Assembly (NCBI GenBank): GCA_934654475.1
Contig: CAKUFZ010000003.1
Span: 1 to 64,000, forward strand
Direction: 5' to 3'
DNA length: 64,000 bases
From: an uncultured Coriobacteriales bacterium
GTDB lineage: Bacteria > Actinomycetota > Coriobacteriia > Coriobacteriales > UMGS124
Made by a program: the position numbers and the translations under genes. The notes beneath the pieces were generated by a model that searched no databases, was not told the DNA's origin, and was given only the letters and a program-made list of their open reading frames with translations. This document shows positions 6,723-13,910 of this stretch, one piece after another (position 1 is the first letter of the stretch; each line of letters begins with the position of its first letter).

Positions 6723-9047
6723 ATGGCGGCAGTTGAGCTTTTCGAGGGCGGCGCGTTTCTTGTCGACGGACGCACGCTTGTAGCAGCAGACGAGGCGCAG
6801 GCCTTCAGCGAGCAGACGGGGCGCGCGCTCGACGCGCAGCAGGCCCGCACGCAGACGATGGCGTACTCCATCATGGCGGCGCACAACACCGCGCCCGACA
6901 TGGAGCACCTCAAGCTGCGCTTCGACGCCATGGCCAGCCACGACATCACCTTCGTCGGCATCATCCAGACGGCCCGCGCCTCGGGCCTCACCGAGTTCCC
7001 CATCCCCTACGTGCTCACGAACTGCCACAACTCGCTGTGCGCCGTGGGCGGTACCATCAACGAGGACGACCACGCCTTCGGCCTCTCCGCAGCCAAGAAG
7101 TACGGCGGCATCTACGTGCCCGCCCACATCGCCGTCATCCACCAGTACATGCGCGAGACGATGGCCGGCTGCGGCAAGATGATCCTGGGCTCCGACTCGC
7201 ACACCCGCTACGGCGCCTTGGGCACCATGGCAATCGGCGAAGGCGGCGGTGAGCTCGTCAAGCAGCTGCTGCGCGACACCTACGACGTCAAGCGCCCCGA
7301 GGTCGTGTGCGTCTACCTGGAAGGGGCGCCCGTGCCCGGCGTGGGCCCACAGGACATCGCGCTGGCCATCATCGGCGCGGTCTTCGGTCGCGGCTACGTG
7401 AAGAACAAGGTCATGGAGTTCGTGGGCCCGGGCGTTGCGAGCATGGACTGCGACTTCCGCAACGGCGTCGACGTCATGACGACCGAGACCACCTGCCTGT
7501 CGTCCATCTGGGTGACCGACGACAAGACCCGAGAGTTCCTGAGCGCGCACGGTCGCGAGGCCGACTACCGTGAGCTCCGCCCCGGCAAGGTCGCCTACTA
7601 CGAGGGCTGCGTGCGCGTGGACCTCTCCCAGGTGCGCCCCATGATCGCGCTCCCCTTCCACCCCTCGCGCGTCCACACGATCGACGAGCTCAACGCCAAC
7701 CTCGAGGACATCCTGCACGAGGTGGAGGCCTCGGCCGAGCAGGTGGGCGACGGCAGGGCGACGCTGCACCTGCTCGACAAGGTGAAAGACGGCAAGCTGC
7801 ACGTGCAGCAGGGCGTCATCGCAGGCTGCGCGGGCGGCAACTTCGGCAGTGTCCTGAACGCAGCCCGCGCCCTCAAGGGCAAGAACTGCGGCAACGGCGA
7901 CTTCACGCTCTCGGTGTACCCCTCCTCGCAGCCCGTGTGCATGGAGCTCACGCGCCTGGGAGCCGCACTCGACCTCATGGCGGCAGGCGCCATCTGGCGC
8001 ACGGCGTTCTGCGGCCCGTGCTTCGGCGCCGGCGACACGCCCCGCAACGACGGCCTTTCCGTGCGCCACACCACGCGCAACTTCCCCAACCGCGAGGGCT
8101 CCAAGCCCGGCGCCGGCCAGCTTGCCGCTGTCGCCCTCATGGATGCGCGCTCCATCGCCGCCACGGCCGCCGCAGGCGGCGTGCTGACGGCCGCCACCGA
8201 CCTGCCTGAGGACACCTGGGACGAGCACCCCGCCTACACCTTCGACCGTACCTCCTACGACACACGCGTCTACCAGGGGTTCGGCCACGCTCAGACGCAA
8301 AGCGAGCTGGTGTATGGCCCCAACATCAAGGACTGGCCCGCCATGGAGCCCCTGGCCGATAACATCCTCGTGCGCGTGTGCTCCAAGATCATGGACGCCG
8401 TGACCACCACCGACGAGCTCATCCCCTCCGGCGAGACGAGCTCGTACCGCTCGAAGCCCCTGGGCCTGGCCGAGTTCACGCTCTCCAGGCGCGACCCGGG
8501 CTACGTGGGCCGCTCCAAGACGGTGGACACCTGGGAGAAGGCGCGTCTTGCCGGCGGCGACCCCTCCAAGGTCGCACCCGAGGTGGCGCAGGCCTTCGCC
8601 GCGCTTCGCGGCTGCCCTGAGCTCGAGGGACGCGTGCCGCAGGCCGGCGAGGTCGAGATCGGCAGCATGATCTACGCGGTCAAGCCCGGCGACGGCAGCG
8701 CCCGCGAGCAGGCGGCAAGCTGCCAGCGCGTCATCGGCGGCCTGGCAAACGTCGTGCGCGAGTTCGCCACGAAGCGCTACCGCTCCAACGTCATGAACTG
8801 GGGCATGGTGCCGTTCCAGCTGGCCGGCGACCCCACCTTCGAGGTGGGCGACTGGCTCTACGTGCCGGGCATCAGGGCCGCGCTCGAGAACAACGAGCTC
8901 GCCGACATCTCCTGCTGGGTGGTGCGCGCCGCGACGGGGCGTGTCGAGAAAATCTCGCTCTACGTGGCGGACATGACGCCTGAGGAGAGGCAGATTGTGC
9001 TGGCAGGGTGCCTCATCAACTACAACAGGGAGAAAGCAGGGAAGTAG
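6723..9047 (+). CDS. Aconitase-superfamily hydratase (YbhJ-like)
   Basis: A 774-residue protein with aconitase domains 1-3 followed by the swivel domain. The [4Fe-4S] ligands are visible as GCAGGNFGS (about residue 365-373) and the paired cysteines of AFCGPCFGAGD. DSHTRYGALGTMAIGEGGG is the substrate-binding segment near residue 160, and the C-terminal part carries KRYRSNVMNWGMVPFQL. The overall sequence resembles the E. coli YbhJ branch rather than classical AcnA or AcnB, so it may hydrate an aconitate-like acid other than citrate or isocitrate. GGGAGG precedes the start. No other citric-acid-cycle gene is adjacent. A small hairpin TGCGGG/CCCGCA at 6684-6700 lies in the leader. Confidence 0.8.
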   Translation: MAAVELFEGGAFLVDGRTLVAADEAQAFSEQTGRALDAQQARTQTMAYSIMAAHNTAPDMEHLKLRFDAMASHDITFVGIIQTARASGLTEFPIPYVLTNCHNSLCAVGGTINEDDHAFGLSAAKKYGGIYVPAHIAVIHQYMRETMAGCGKMILGSDSHTRYGALGTMAIGEGGGELVKQLLRDTYDVKRPEVVCVYLEGAPVPGVGPQDIALAIIGAVFGRGYVKNKVMEFVGPGVASMDCDFRNGVDVMTTETTCLSSIWVTDDKTREFLSAHGREADYRELRPGKVAYYEGCVRVDLSQVRPMIALPFHPSRVHTIDELNANLEDILHEVEASAEQVGDGRATLHLLDKVKDGKLHVQQGVIAGCAGGNFGSVLNAARALKGKNCGNGDFTLSVYPSSQPVCMELTRLGAALDLMAAGAIWRTAFCGPCFGAGDTPRNDGLSVRHTTRNFPNREGSKPGAGQLAAVALMDARSIAATAAAGGVLTAATDLPEDTWDEHPAYTFDRTSYDTRVYQGFGHAQTQSELVYGPNIKDWPAMEPLADNILVRVCSKIMDAVTTTDELIPSGETSSYRSKPLGLAEFTLSRRDPGYVGRSKTVDTWEKARLAGGDPSKVAPEVAQAFAALRGCPELEGRVPQAGEVEIGSMIYAVKPGDGSAREQAASCQRVIGGLANVVREFATKRYRSNVMNWGMVPFQLAGDPTFEVGDWLYVPGIRAALENNELADISCWVVRAATGRVEKISLYVADMTPEERQIVLAGCLINYNREKAGK

Positions 9048-9062
9048 GGTTGTGCGCCGAGG

Positions 9063-9256
9063 GGGCGGGGCGCTCCCGACGCGCGGCGTATCCTCGTATC
9101 GAAGACTGCAGAAACCCGAGGCATGGGCGCTTCGCGCTTATGCCTCTTTCTTTGTCTTCACTGCGGAGGCCGCGCTCTGGGAGCGCCCCGCCCCGCACGA
9201 GCCCCGCTTCCCCTGGCGGGAGGGCGTTCTGTTGGATTCGGGGGATATCGAAGGGT
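9063..9256 (+). repeat. Repeat family II, long copy 1, with terminator hairpin
   Basis: This segment of about 195 bp aligns almost end to end with 11020-11217. It opens GGCGGGGCGCTCCCGACGCG, continues through a hairpin (GAGGCAT 9118-9124 / ATGCCTC 9140-9146 with an inner GCG-CGC stem) followed by TTTCTTTG, and ends in a module CGCGCTCTGGGAGCGCCCC ... TTCGGGGGATATCGAAGGG. The hairpin plus T-tract looks like an intrinsic terminator for the aconitase-like gene. The two copies differ at paired positions of the stem yet stay complementary. Confidence 0.7.
9118..9152 (+). terminator. Terminator-like hairpin inside repeat family II, copy 1
   Basis: The stem GAGGCAT/ATGCCTC is extended by two G-T pairs and an inner GCG/CGC helix with a CTTCG loop, then TTTCTTTG. 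It lies 70 bp after the aconitase-like gene and has the same layout as the hairpin at 11075-11112. Confidence 0.55.
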
Positions 9257-9264
9257 CGCGAGTT

Positions 9265-9470
9265 GGGAGCGCGCTCTGGGAGAATCATCCGCACCGCACG
9301 GCTCCACTTCCCCTGGCGAAAAAGCGTTTCGTCGAATTCGGGGGATATCGAAAAACAGTCCCACTGCACAGGCCGCGCTCTGGGAGCGCCCCGCCCGCAC
9401 GAACCACGCCTCCCTTGGCGAAAGGACGTTTTGTTGGGTTCGGGGGGTATCGAAGGGTCGCGAGTTGGGG
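9265..9470 (+). repeat. Repeat family II, two short copies in tandem
   Basis: Two further copies of the roughly 90-bp module follow the long copy: about 9269-9352 (CGCGCTCTGGGAG ... GAATTCGGGGGATATCGAA) and about 9373-9468 (CGCGCTCTGGGAGCGCCCC ... GGTTCGGGGGGTATCGAAGG). Open frames across the region repeat similar nonsense peptides, which reflects the DNA repeat rather than a gene. No gene is supported between 9048 and 9557. Confidence 0.65.
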
Positions 9471-9557
9471 GCGTGCTCAGGGAGGAGCCCGTGCTGCATG
9501 ACTCTCTTAAACGGAAGCGGGCGTAAGCTCATGGCTCATGCGTAGAAAGGATTCGAC

Positions 9558-10121
9558 ATGACGGTCTACTGCACGCAGTACCAATCTGACCTCATTGGCC
9601 CGCTTACCATTGCAAGCGATGGCGAGGCGATCGTGGGGTGCTGGTTCGAGAACGACCGCTATTTTGGCTATGGCGTCAAAGGCAGCATGGCACCACGCGA
9701 CAACCTGCCTGTTTTTGCCCAGGTACGAGATTGGCTCGACCGCTACTTCGCAGGCGAGAAGCCCAACCCACGAGAGTTGCCTCTTTCGGCACAGGCCACC
9801 CCCTTCCAACTCCTTGTACGTGAGAGCATGCTCGACATACCCTATGGGCAGACGACCACGTACGGGGCCATTGCCAAGCGCATCGAAGCACAGACGGGCA
9901 AACGCCAGTCGGCACGGGCCGTCGGCGGCGCTGTCGGCCGCAACCCGCTCTGCGTCATCGCCCCCTGCCATCGTGTGGTCGGCTCCAACGGAAGCCTTAC
10001 GGGCTTCGGCGGCGGCATTGACATGAAAGTGAAGCTGCTTGAGCACGAAGGCGTCGACATGTCGTCGCTCTACCGTCCAAAACGCGGCACAGCCATCAAT
10101 CCCTCCGACTGGCTCGCGTAG
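9558..10121 (+). CDS. ogt: Methylated-DNA--protein-cysteine methyltransferase
   Basis: A 187-residue suicide DNA-repair protein that transfers the methyl group of O6-methylguanine to its own cysteine. The active-site segment IAPCHRVVGSNGSLTGFGGG is intact, with the acceptor Cys in PCHR, and is preceded by the helix-turn-helix part PYGQTTTYGAIAKRIEAQTG. The N-terminal half is the usual ribonuclease-like domain. There is no Ada zinc or AraC domain, so it is the Ogt/AGT type. AAGGA lies ten bases before the ATG. It is flanked on both sides by repeat family II. Confidence 0.93.
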   Translation: MTVYCTQYQSDLIGPLTIASDGEAIVGCWFENDRYFGYGVKGSMAPRDNLPVFAQVRDWLDRYFAGEKPNPRELPLSAQATPFQLLVRESMLDIPYGQTTTYGAIAKRIEAQTGKRQSARAVGGAVGRNPLCVIAPCHRVVGSNGSLTGFGGGIDMKVKLLEHEGVDMSSLYRPKRGTAINPSDWLA

Positions 10122-10138
10122 TGCACGGCTGACTCTGC

Positions 10139-10232
10139 CTGTTCTGAAGCGCCCCGCACGAACGACGCTTCCCTTGGCGGAAAGCGTTTCGTTGGGTTCG
10201 GGGGATATCCAAGGGACGCGAGGCGGGGACGC
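10139..10232 (+). repeat. Repeat family II, short copy between ogt and the toxin-antitoxin pair
   Basis: The segment reads GAAGCGCCCCGCACGAACGA and then CTTCCCTTGGCGGAAAGCG and TTGGGTTCGGGGGATATCCA. It matches the core module of the copies at 9063-9470 and 11130-11277. It ends about 20 bp before the operator-like sequence of the antitoxin gene. Confidence 0.6.
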
Positions 10233-10249
10233 ACTGCAGGGCTAACGAT

Positions 10250-10262
10250 ATTCTGTTAGAAT
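10250..10262 (+). promoter_or_regulatory. Operator-like palindrome upstream of the antitoxin gene
   Basis: ATTCT-GTT-AGAAT, with a second overlapping pair TAAC/GTTA (10243-10258), lies 28 bp before the antitoxin start. YefM-type antitoxins usually repress their own promoter at such palindromes. TAGAAT within it could serve as the -10 box, but no good -35 is seen. Confidence 0.35.
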
Positions 10263-10290
10263 CTCTTTAGATTTCTTCAAGGGAGGGCAT

Positions 10291-10551
10291 ATGCCAAGCA
10301 TCATATCGAGCACAAAGTTGCGCAATGAGTACAACGAGGTGTCGCGAACCTGCCATGAACAGATGTCGCCTGTTTTCGTGACGCGCAACGGCGACGGCGA
10401 CCTTGCCGTTATGAGCATCGAGGCCTACGAAGCACTTGCACGGCGCGCCCAGCTCGTCCGAGAACTTGAACGCGGACATGCCGATGTTGAAGCGGGAAGG
10501 ACGATGCCGACAGCCGAAGCCATTCGAAAGCTGCGCGAGGAGTTCTCATGA
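10291..10551 (+). CDS. Phd/YefM-family antitoxin
   Basis: An 86-residue protein with the family layout. The N-terminal DNA-binding and dimerisation half begins MPSIISSTKLRNEYNEVSR and contains PVFVTRNGDGDLAVMSIEAYE (residues about 30-50), the standard Phd/YefM core. The C-terminal tail, which should fold on the toxin, is ERGHADVEAGRTMPTAEAIRKLREEF. GGGAGG lies six bases before the ATG. The stop codon overlaps the toxin start by four bases (ATGA), the normal coupling for such pairs. It should neutralise the downstream toxin and repress its own operon. Confidence 0.88.
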   Translation: MPSIISSTKLRNEYNEVSRTCHEQMSPVFVTRNGDGDLAVMSIEAYEALARRAQLVRELERGHADVEAGRTMPTAEAIRKLREEFS

Positions 10552-10868
10552 CAGCATCCGAATGGAATGTCCTTGTCACTGAGACAGCCTATCAAGATTT
10601 ACGTGAAGCCGCAGCGTACATGCGCGACACCCTGCTTTCCACCAAAGCCGCGAAGACGTTCATCGACGTATTCGAGGAAGCCGTTGGCGACTTGTCTACA
10701 TTCCCCGAAGGCAGGCCGCTCGTAAGCGACTTCGACCTCGCCAAACGCGGCTATCGATGGATTCCCGTAGGAAAGTTCATGCTTTTCTACACGACCGATC
10801 GAGACGCCCATACCGTAGTGGTTGAACGCCTGCTCTATGGACCCCGCGACTGGGCCAAAATGCTCTAA
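10548..10868 (+). CDS. RelE/ParE-family toxin
   Basis: A 106-residue protein of the RelE/ParE fold. Marks are VTETAYQDLREAAAYMRDTL (the first helices), FPEGRPLVSDFDLAKRGYRW and FMLFYTTDRDAHTVVVERLLYGPRDW at the end. The C-terminal RLLYGPRDW resembles the ParE-like branch, in which the target is DNA gyrase; RelE proper cleaves mRNA on the ribosome. Which applies cannot be settled from sequence alone. It is translationally coupled to the antitoxin by a four-base overlap, and repeat family II lies on both sides of the pair. Confidence 0.85.
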   Translation: MTASEWNVLVTETAYQDLREAAAYMRDTLLSTKAAKTFIDVFEEAVGDLSTFPEGRPLVSDFDLAKRGYRWIPVGKFMLFYTTDRDAHTVVVERLLYGPRDWAKML

Positions 10869-11019
10869 GGACCAGGGCAAATGAATTGCCATCAGCCTGC
10901 GTGAGGCCCAACATCCCGTACATACCAGCAGCATTACGGGCGGTAGTTCCCGACGCAAAGCCAACAGCGCAAGAAGCCTGCTCCGTACGCTACCTCGTGG
11001 ACCAGGCATCCCCGATGAA

Positions 11020-11217
11020 GGGCGGGACGCTCCCGACGCGCGGCGTATCCTCGTATCGAAAGCTGCGAAAACCCGGGGCAGGGGCGCGCGTTGCGCGCTT
11101 CTGCCCCTTTTCTTGCTTTCACTGCGGAGGCCGCGCTCTGGGAGCGCCCCTGCCCCGCACGAGCCGCGTTTCCCTTGGCGAGAAGAGCGTTTCGCTAGGC
11201 GCGGGAGATATCTAAGG
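11020..11217 (+). repeat. Repeat family II, long copy 2, with terminator hairpin
   Basis: Near-duplicate of 9063-9256: GGCGGGACGCTCCCGACGCG, then CGTATCCTCGTATCGAAAG, a hairpin at 11075-11107, CACTGCGGAGGCCGCGCTCT and the module ending GCGGGAGATATCTAAGGG. A further half copy follows (11218-11277). The gap 10869-11355 holds only this material plus about 150 bp in which I see nothing. Confidence 0.7.
11075..11114 (+). terminator. Terminator-like hairpin inside repeat family II, copy 2
   Basis: GGGGCAG (11075-11081) pairs with CTGCCCC (11101-11107). Two G-T pairs and a GCGCGC/GCGCGC inner stem complete an uninterrupted helix, which is followed by TTTTCTTG. Relative to copy 1, A-T pairs have become G-C and T-A has become G-C on both strands of the stem. 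Confidence 0.6.
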
Positions 11218-11355
11218 GCCGAGTGCCTCGCTTCCCTTGGCGGGAAGGGCGTTTCGTTGAATTCGGGGAACGGCTAGGATCACATGCTGTCAGTGACAAT
11301 CACTTACATTCATGGTATTCTGAGCGCACGCACCGGCGTGTGTTTGGAGGTCAAA

Positions 11356-13158
11356 ATGAACTGCACGGTACCAACGCAGACAGAAGTGACGGCAGTCATC
11401 AAGAGGATGCGGCAGCAGGGCACCGATGACGGGCTCTGTGAGGCTAAGTCTTGCGAGCACGAACTGGGACGAAGCGTGTGGGCGAGCGTGTCGGCCTTCG
11501 CAAACACCAATGGCGGCCTGCTGTTGCTTGGCATCGATGAAAGCACGAACTTCACCGTGCCCGAAAGATTCGATGCGAACAAAGTCATCGCCCAGTTCAT
11601 CGATGGCATCGGCGACGGGTCGGCCAATGGGGCGCGTCTTACGAACCCGCCCGCATATGAGCTTGCGCGCGTTGAAGTCGACGGCAGGCAAGCCGTTGCC
11701 ATTCGGATTGAGGAAAACAAACCGCAGAACAAGCCCTGCTATGTCACGGGGCGAGGGTTACCAACAGGAGCCTATCATCGCGTCGATGACCACGATGTCA
11801 CGATGAGCACGACTGACGTCTTCGAGATGGTCAACCTCATGACGCCCAGCGCATCAGAGCGTGAGGAAATTGAAGATTCCTCAATGGCGAATCTTGATGG
11901 AGAGCTCGTTCGAGCATTTCTGGAGCGAAACAAGGGCAGCAGACTCAAAGGAATCTCAACCATTGACGAACAGCTACACTGGCTCGGCGTCACCTCAAAG
12001 AGCGGAAAGTTGTCCCTCTGTGGTCTTGTGGCCCTCGGCCAATTCCCCCAGCAGTTTTTGCCCACCTGCTCTATAGACGTCATTGCCTGGCCCGGATCCG
12101 CATTCGATATTGAAGCCAACCTCCGCTACATAGACCGTTTGATTTGCGAGGGGCCGCTCCCCATCATGGTGTGCGATGCTGTTGCATTTGTAATGAGAAA
12201 CCTGAGACACTGTGGCGTCGTGCAAGGCGTCGGCCGCATAGATATCCCAGAGATACCCAGGGACGCCATTCGTGAGGCAATCGCAAATGCCGTAATTCAT
12301 CGTGAGTACTCCCCCCAATTCCGCGGCGGACCGGTCAGGGTCAACATCTATTACGACTACGTTGAAATTACCAACCCAGGAGGCCTTTGGGGTGGAAAAA
12401 ACCTTTTGAACATCTCCGATGGCAACTCACGCTGTCGCAACCCAACACTCATGCGCATGATGAGAGACGTTCCCCTTAGCAGTGAGATCGGCACGGGAAC
12501 CGAAGGTATCGGACGTGGCGTGTCTACCATGACGAAAAAGATGCGCGACCAGGGACTTCCCGCACCGTCCTTCAAGGTGACGCCCGACCAGGTTACCGTG
12601 CGGCTTTTCCGACCGAGCATCTGGCCGCCGGAAGTCGACCAGTGGGGCAACGTGACGTTTCCGGAAAATCCTCCAATCAAGATACCCGAGATTCGCATCT
12701 CTGAGGACGCGCCGCGCATCACCTCCCTGCCCGACTATGCCTTTACCGGTGAATGGTCGCCTTCTTGGATTGACAAAGACGGCTTCGCACCCGCGGGGTT
12801 TGGACCAAGTGCTGCCGAAAAAGCCAAGGGATTCCATCCGGCAGGATACGACCCCGTGGCGGAATGGCAGGAGAATCTCAAGGCGTACATACAGGAACAG
12901 GAGAAGCAGACCGACGCGCAGATAAAAGCCGACGAGCAGGGCCGTTACTTCATGATGACCAAAGACGGCTGGGTGCTCGACATCCTGCGCGAGCGGTACC
13001 CCGAGCCCCTCACCATCCATGAGATCGCCGAGCGCGGCGAAAAGTCATTGCCCGTCACACGCCGTGCCATACGCGAGCTCATCGATGCGGGAGAGGTTCT
13101 GGCAACCGCCCCCGCCACCAGCCGCAACCGCAAATACCTCGCAGCAGAGTGCGCATAA
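11356..13158 (+). CDS. AlbA_2/Schlafen-type putative transcriptional regulator with GHKL-like and winged-helix C-terminus
   Basis: A 600-residue protein. The N-terminal AlbA_2 (SLFN-like) domain shows CEAKSCEHELGRSVWASVSAF and NTNGGLLLLGIDE. A middle segment IREAIANAVIHREYSP (about residues 300-316) is the HATPase_c_4-like block of this family, followed by NPGGLWGG. The C-terminal part has a winged-helix-like sequence (PLTIHEIAERGEKSLPVTRR). Such proteins are widespread in anaerobes as DNA-binding regulators or as parts of defence islands, and no ligand is known. GGAGG lies five bases before the ATG at 11356; longer in-frame starts lack a ribosome-binding site. Base composition is less GC-rich than the neighbours, which fits acquisition. 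Confidence 0.75.
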   Translation: MNCTVPTQTEVTAVIKRMRQQGTDDGLCEAKSCEHELGRSVWASVSAFANTNGGLLLLGIDESTNFTVPERFDANKVIAQFIDGIGDGSANGARLTNPPAYELARVEVDGRQAVAIRIEENKPQNKPCYVTGRGLPTGAYHRVDDHDVTMSTTDVFEMVNLMTPSASEREEIEDSSMANLDGELVRAFLERNKGSRLKGISTIDEQLHWLGVTSKSGKLSLCGLVALGQFPQQFLPTCSIDVIAWPGSAFDIEANLRYIDRLICEGPLPIMVCDAVAFVMRNLRHCGVVQGVGRIDIPEIPRDAIREAIANAVIHREYSPQFRGGPVRVNIYYDYVEITNPGGLWGGKNLLNISDGNSRCRNPTLMRMMRDVPLSSEIGTGTEGIGRGVSTMTKKMRDQGLPAPSFKVTPDQVTVRLFRPSIWPPEVDQWGNVTFPENPPIKIPEIRISEDAPRITSLPDYAFTGEWSPSWIDKDGFAPAGFGPSAAEKAKGFHPAGYDPVAEWQENLKAYIQEQEKQTDAQIKADEQGRYFMMTKDGWVLDILRERYPEPLTIHEIAERGEKSLPVTRRAIRELIDAGEVLATAPATSRNRKYLAAECA

Positions 13159-13199
13159 AACGCATGGAAACCGCCGTCTCATAATCGCCGGTCAAACAT

Positions 13200-13240
13200 A
13201 AACAAAAGCGGGGGCGCCACGTTGCGTGACGTCCCCGCTT
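13200..13240 (-). terminator. Intrinsic terminator of the FMN-binding protein gene
   Basis: On the minus strand AAGCGGGG pairs with CCCCGCTT around an inner ACG/CGT stem and is followed by TTTTGTTT. It lies 28 bp after the stop codon of the FMN-binding gene. Confidence 0.75.
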
Positions 13241-13268
13241 GGGTGTTCGTGCTTGGCGGAAGGCTCGC

Positions 13269-13865
13269 TTACTTACTTGCCTTCTCCTGCTCGGCGAGGT
13301 AGTCCTCGTAGGCCTTGGCGCCAGAGGCGGCCTCGAAGGCCATCTGGGCAGCCTGGAGGATGGCGTTGGAGGTCACCGTGCAGCCGGCGATGCCGTCAAC
13401 GCCCTCGTAGGTGCCGGCCTCGAGGATGGCGTTGGCCACCAGGGGGCCCGCATCCAGACCGATGCCGCTCGTCTCCTTGAGGCGGGTGAGCTTGAAGTCG
13501 GCCAGCTTGCCAGCCTCGAAGGTCGCCTCAACGTTCACCTGACCGCCGATGCCGCGAGCGGTGCCGGCGAAGGCGCCGTCGTTGTAGCCGCCCTCGGCCG
13601 CGGCAAGTGCCTGCTCGGTGGCCGAGATGATGGCGTTGGAGGTCACCGTGCAGCCAGCCAGGCCGTCAACGCCCTCGACGCCACCCGCAGCCACGATGTT
13701 CTGTGCCACGATGGGGCCTGCATCCAGACCGATGCCGCTCGTTTCCTTGAGGCGCGCAAGCACGAGGTCCACAAGCTGGCCACCCTCGATGACGGCCTCG
13801 ACGTTCACCTTGCCGCCGATACCGCGCGCCGTACCCTTGTACAGTCCGTCAACATACGTTGCCAT
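13269..13865 (-). CDS. Tandem FMN-binding-domain protein (two PF04205 repeats)
   Basis: A 198-residue protein made of two near-identical FMN-binding domains, residues about 5-92 and 97-180. Each reads GTARGIGG(K/Q)VNVEA..., LKETSGIGLDAGP and ends DG(L/I)AGCTVTSNAI. The last segment corresponds to the D-G-x-x-G/S-A-T-x-T-S flavinylation motif, where FMN is linked to the threonine; here Cys replaces the Ala. There is no signal peptide, transmembrane segment or lipobox, which is unusual for covalent FMN carriers that act outside the membrane. It lies 45 bp downstream of the Tat flavoprotein gene and should pass electrons to that reductase. Co-export with the Tat partner, or a cytoplasmic role, are both possible. 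Confidence 0.85.
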   Translation of the reverse strand: MATYVDGLYKGTARGIGGKVNVEAVIEGGQLVDLVLARLKETSGIGLDAGPIVAQNIVAAGGVEGVDGLAGCTVTSNAIISATEQALAAAEGGYNDGAFAGTARGIGGQVNVEATFEAGKLADFKLTRLKETSGIGLDAGPLVANAILEAGTYEGVDGIAGCTVTSNAILQAAQMAFEAASGAKAYEDYLAEQEKASK

Positions 13866-13910
13866 ACGTCAGTCTTCCCTTCTTTTTCCTGGTAGATGCC
13901 TTGAGAAGAC

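Noticed and set aside
5265..8300. 1011-codon minus-strand open frame across the C-S lyase and aconitase-like genes
   Set aside because: It overlaps two clear conserved genes on the plus strand and has shadow-type composition.
9063..9470. Possible CRISPR array
   Set aside because: Units are about 90 bp, imperfect and adjacent without unique spacers; no cas gene is visible.
9008..9545. Several overlapping small frames in the repeat region after the aconitase-like gene
   Set aside because: They repeat the same nonsense peptide because the DNA repeats. No ribosome-binding site or family match.
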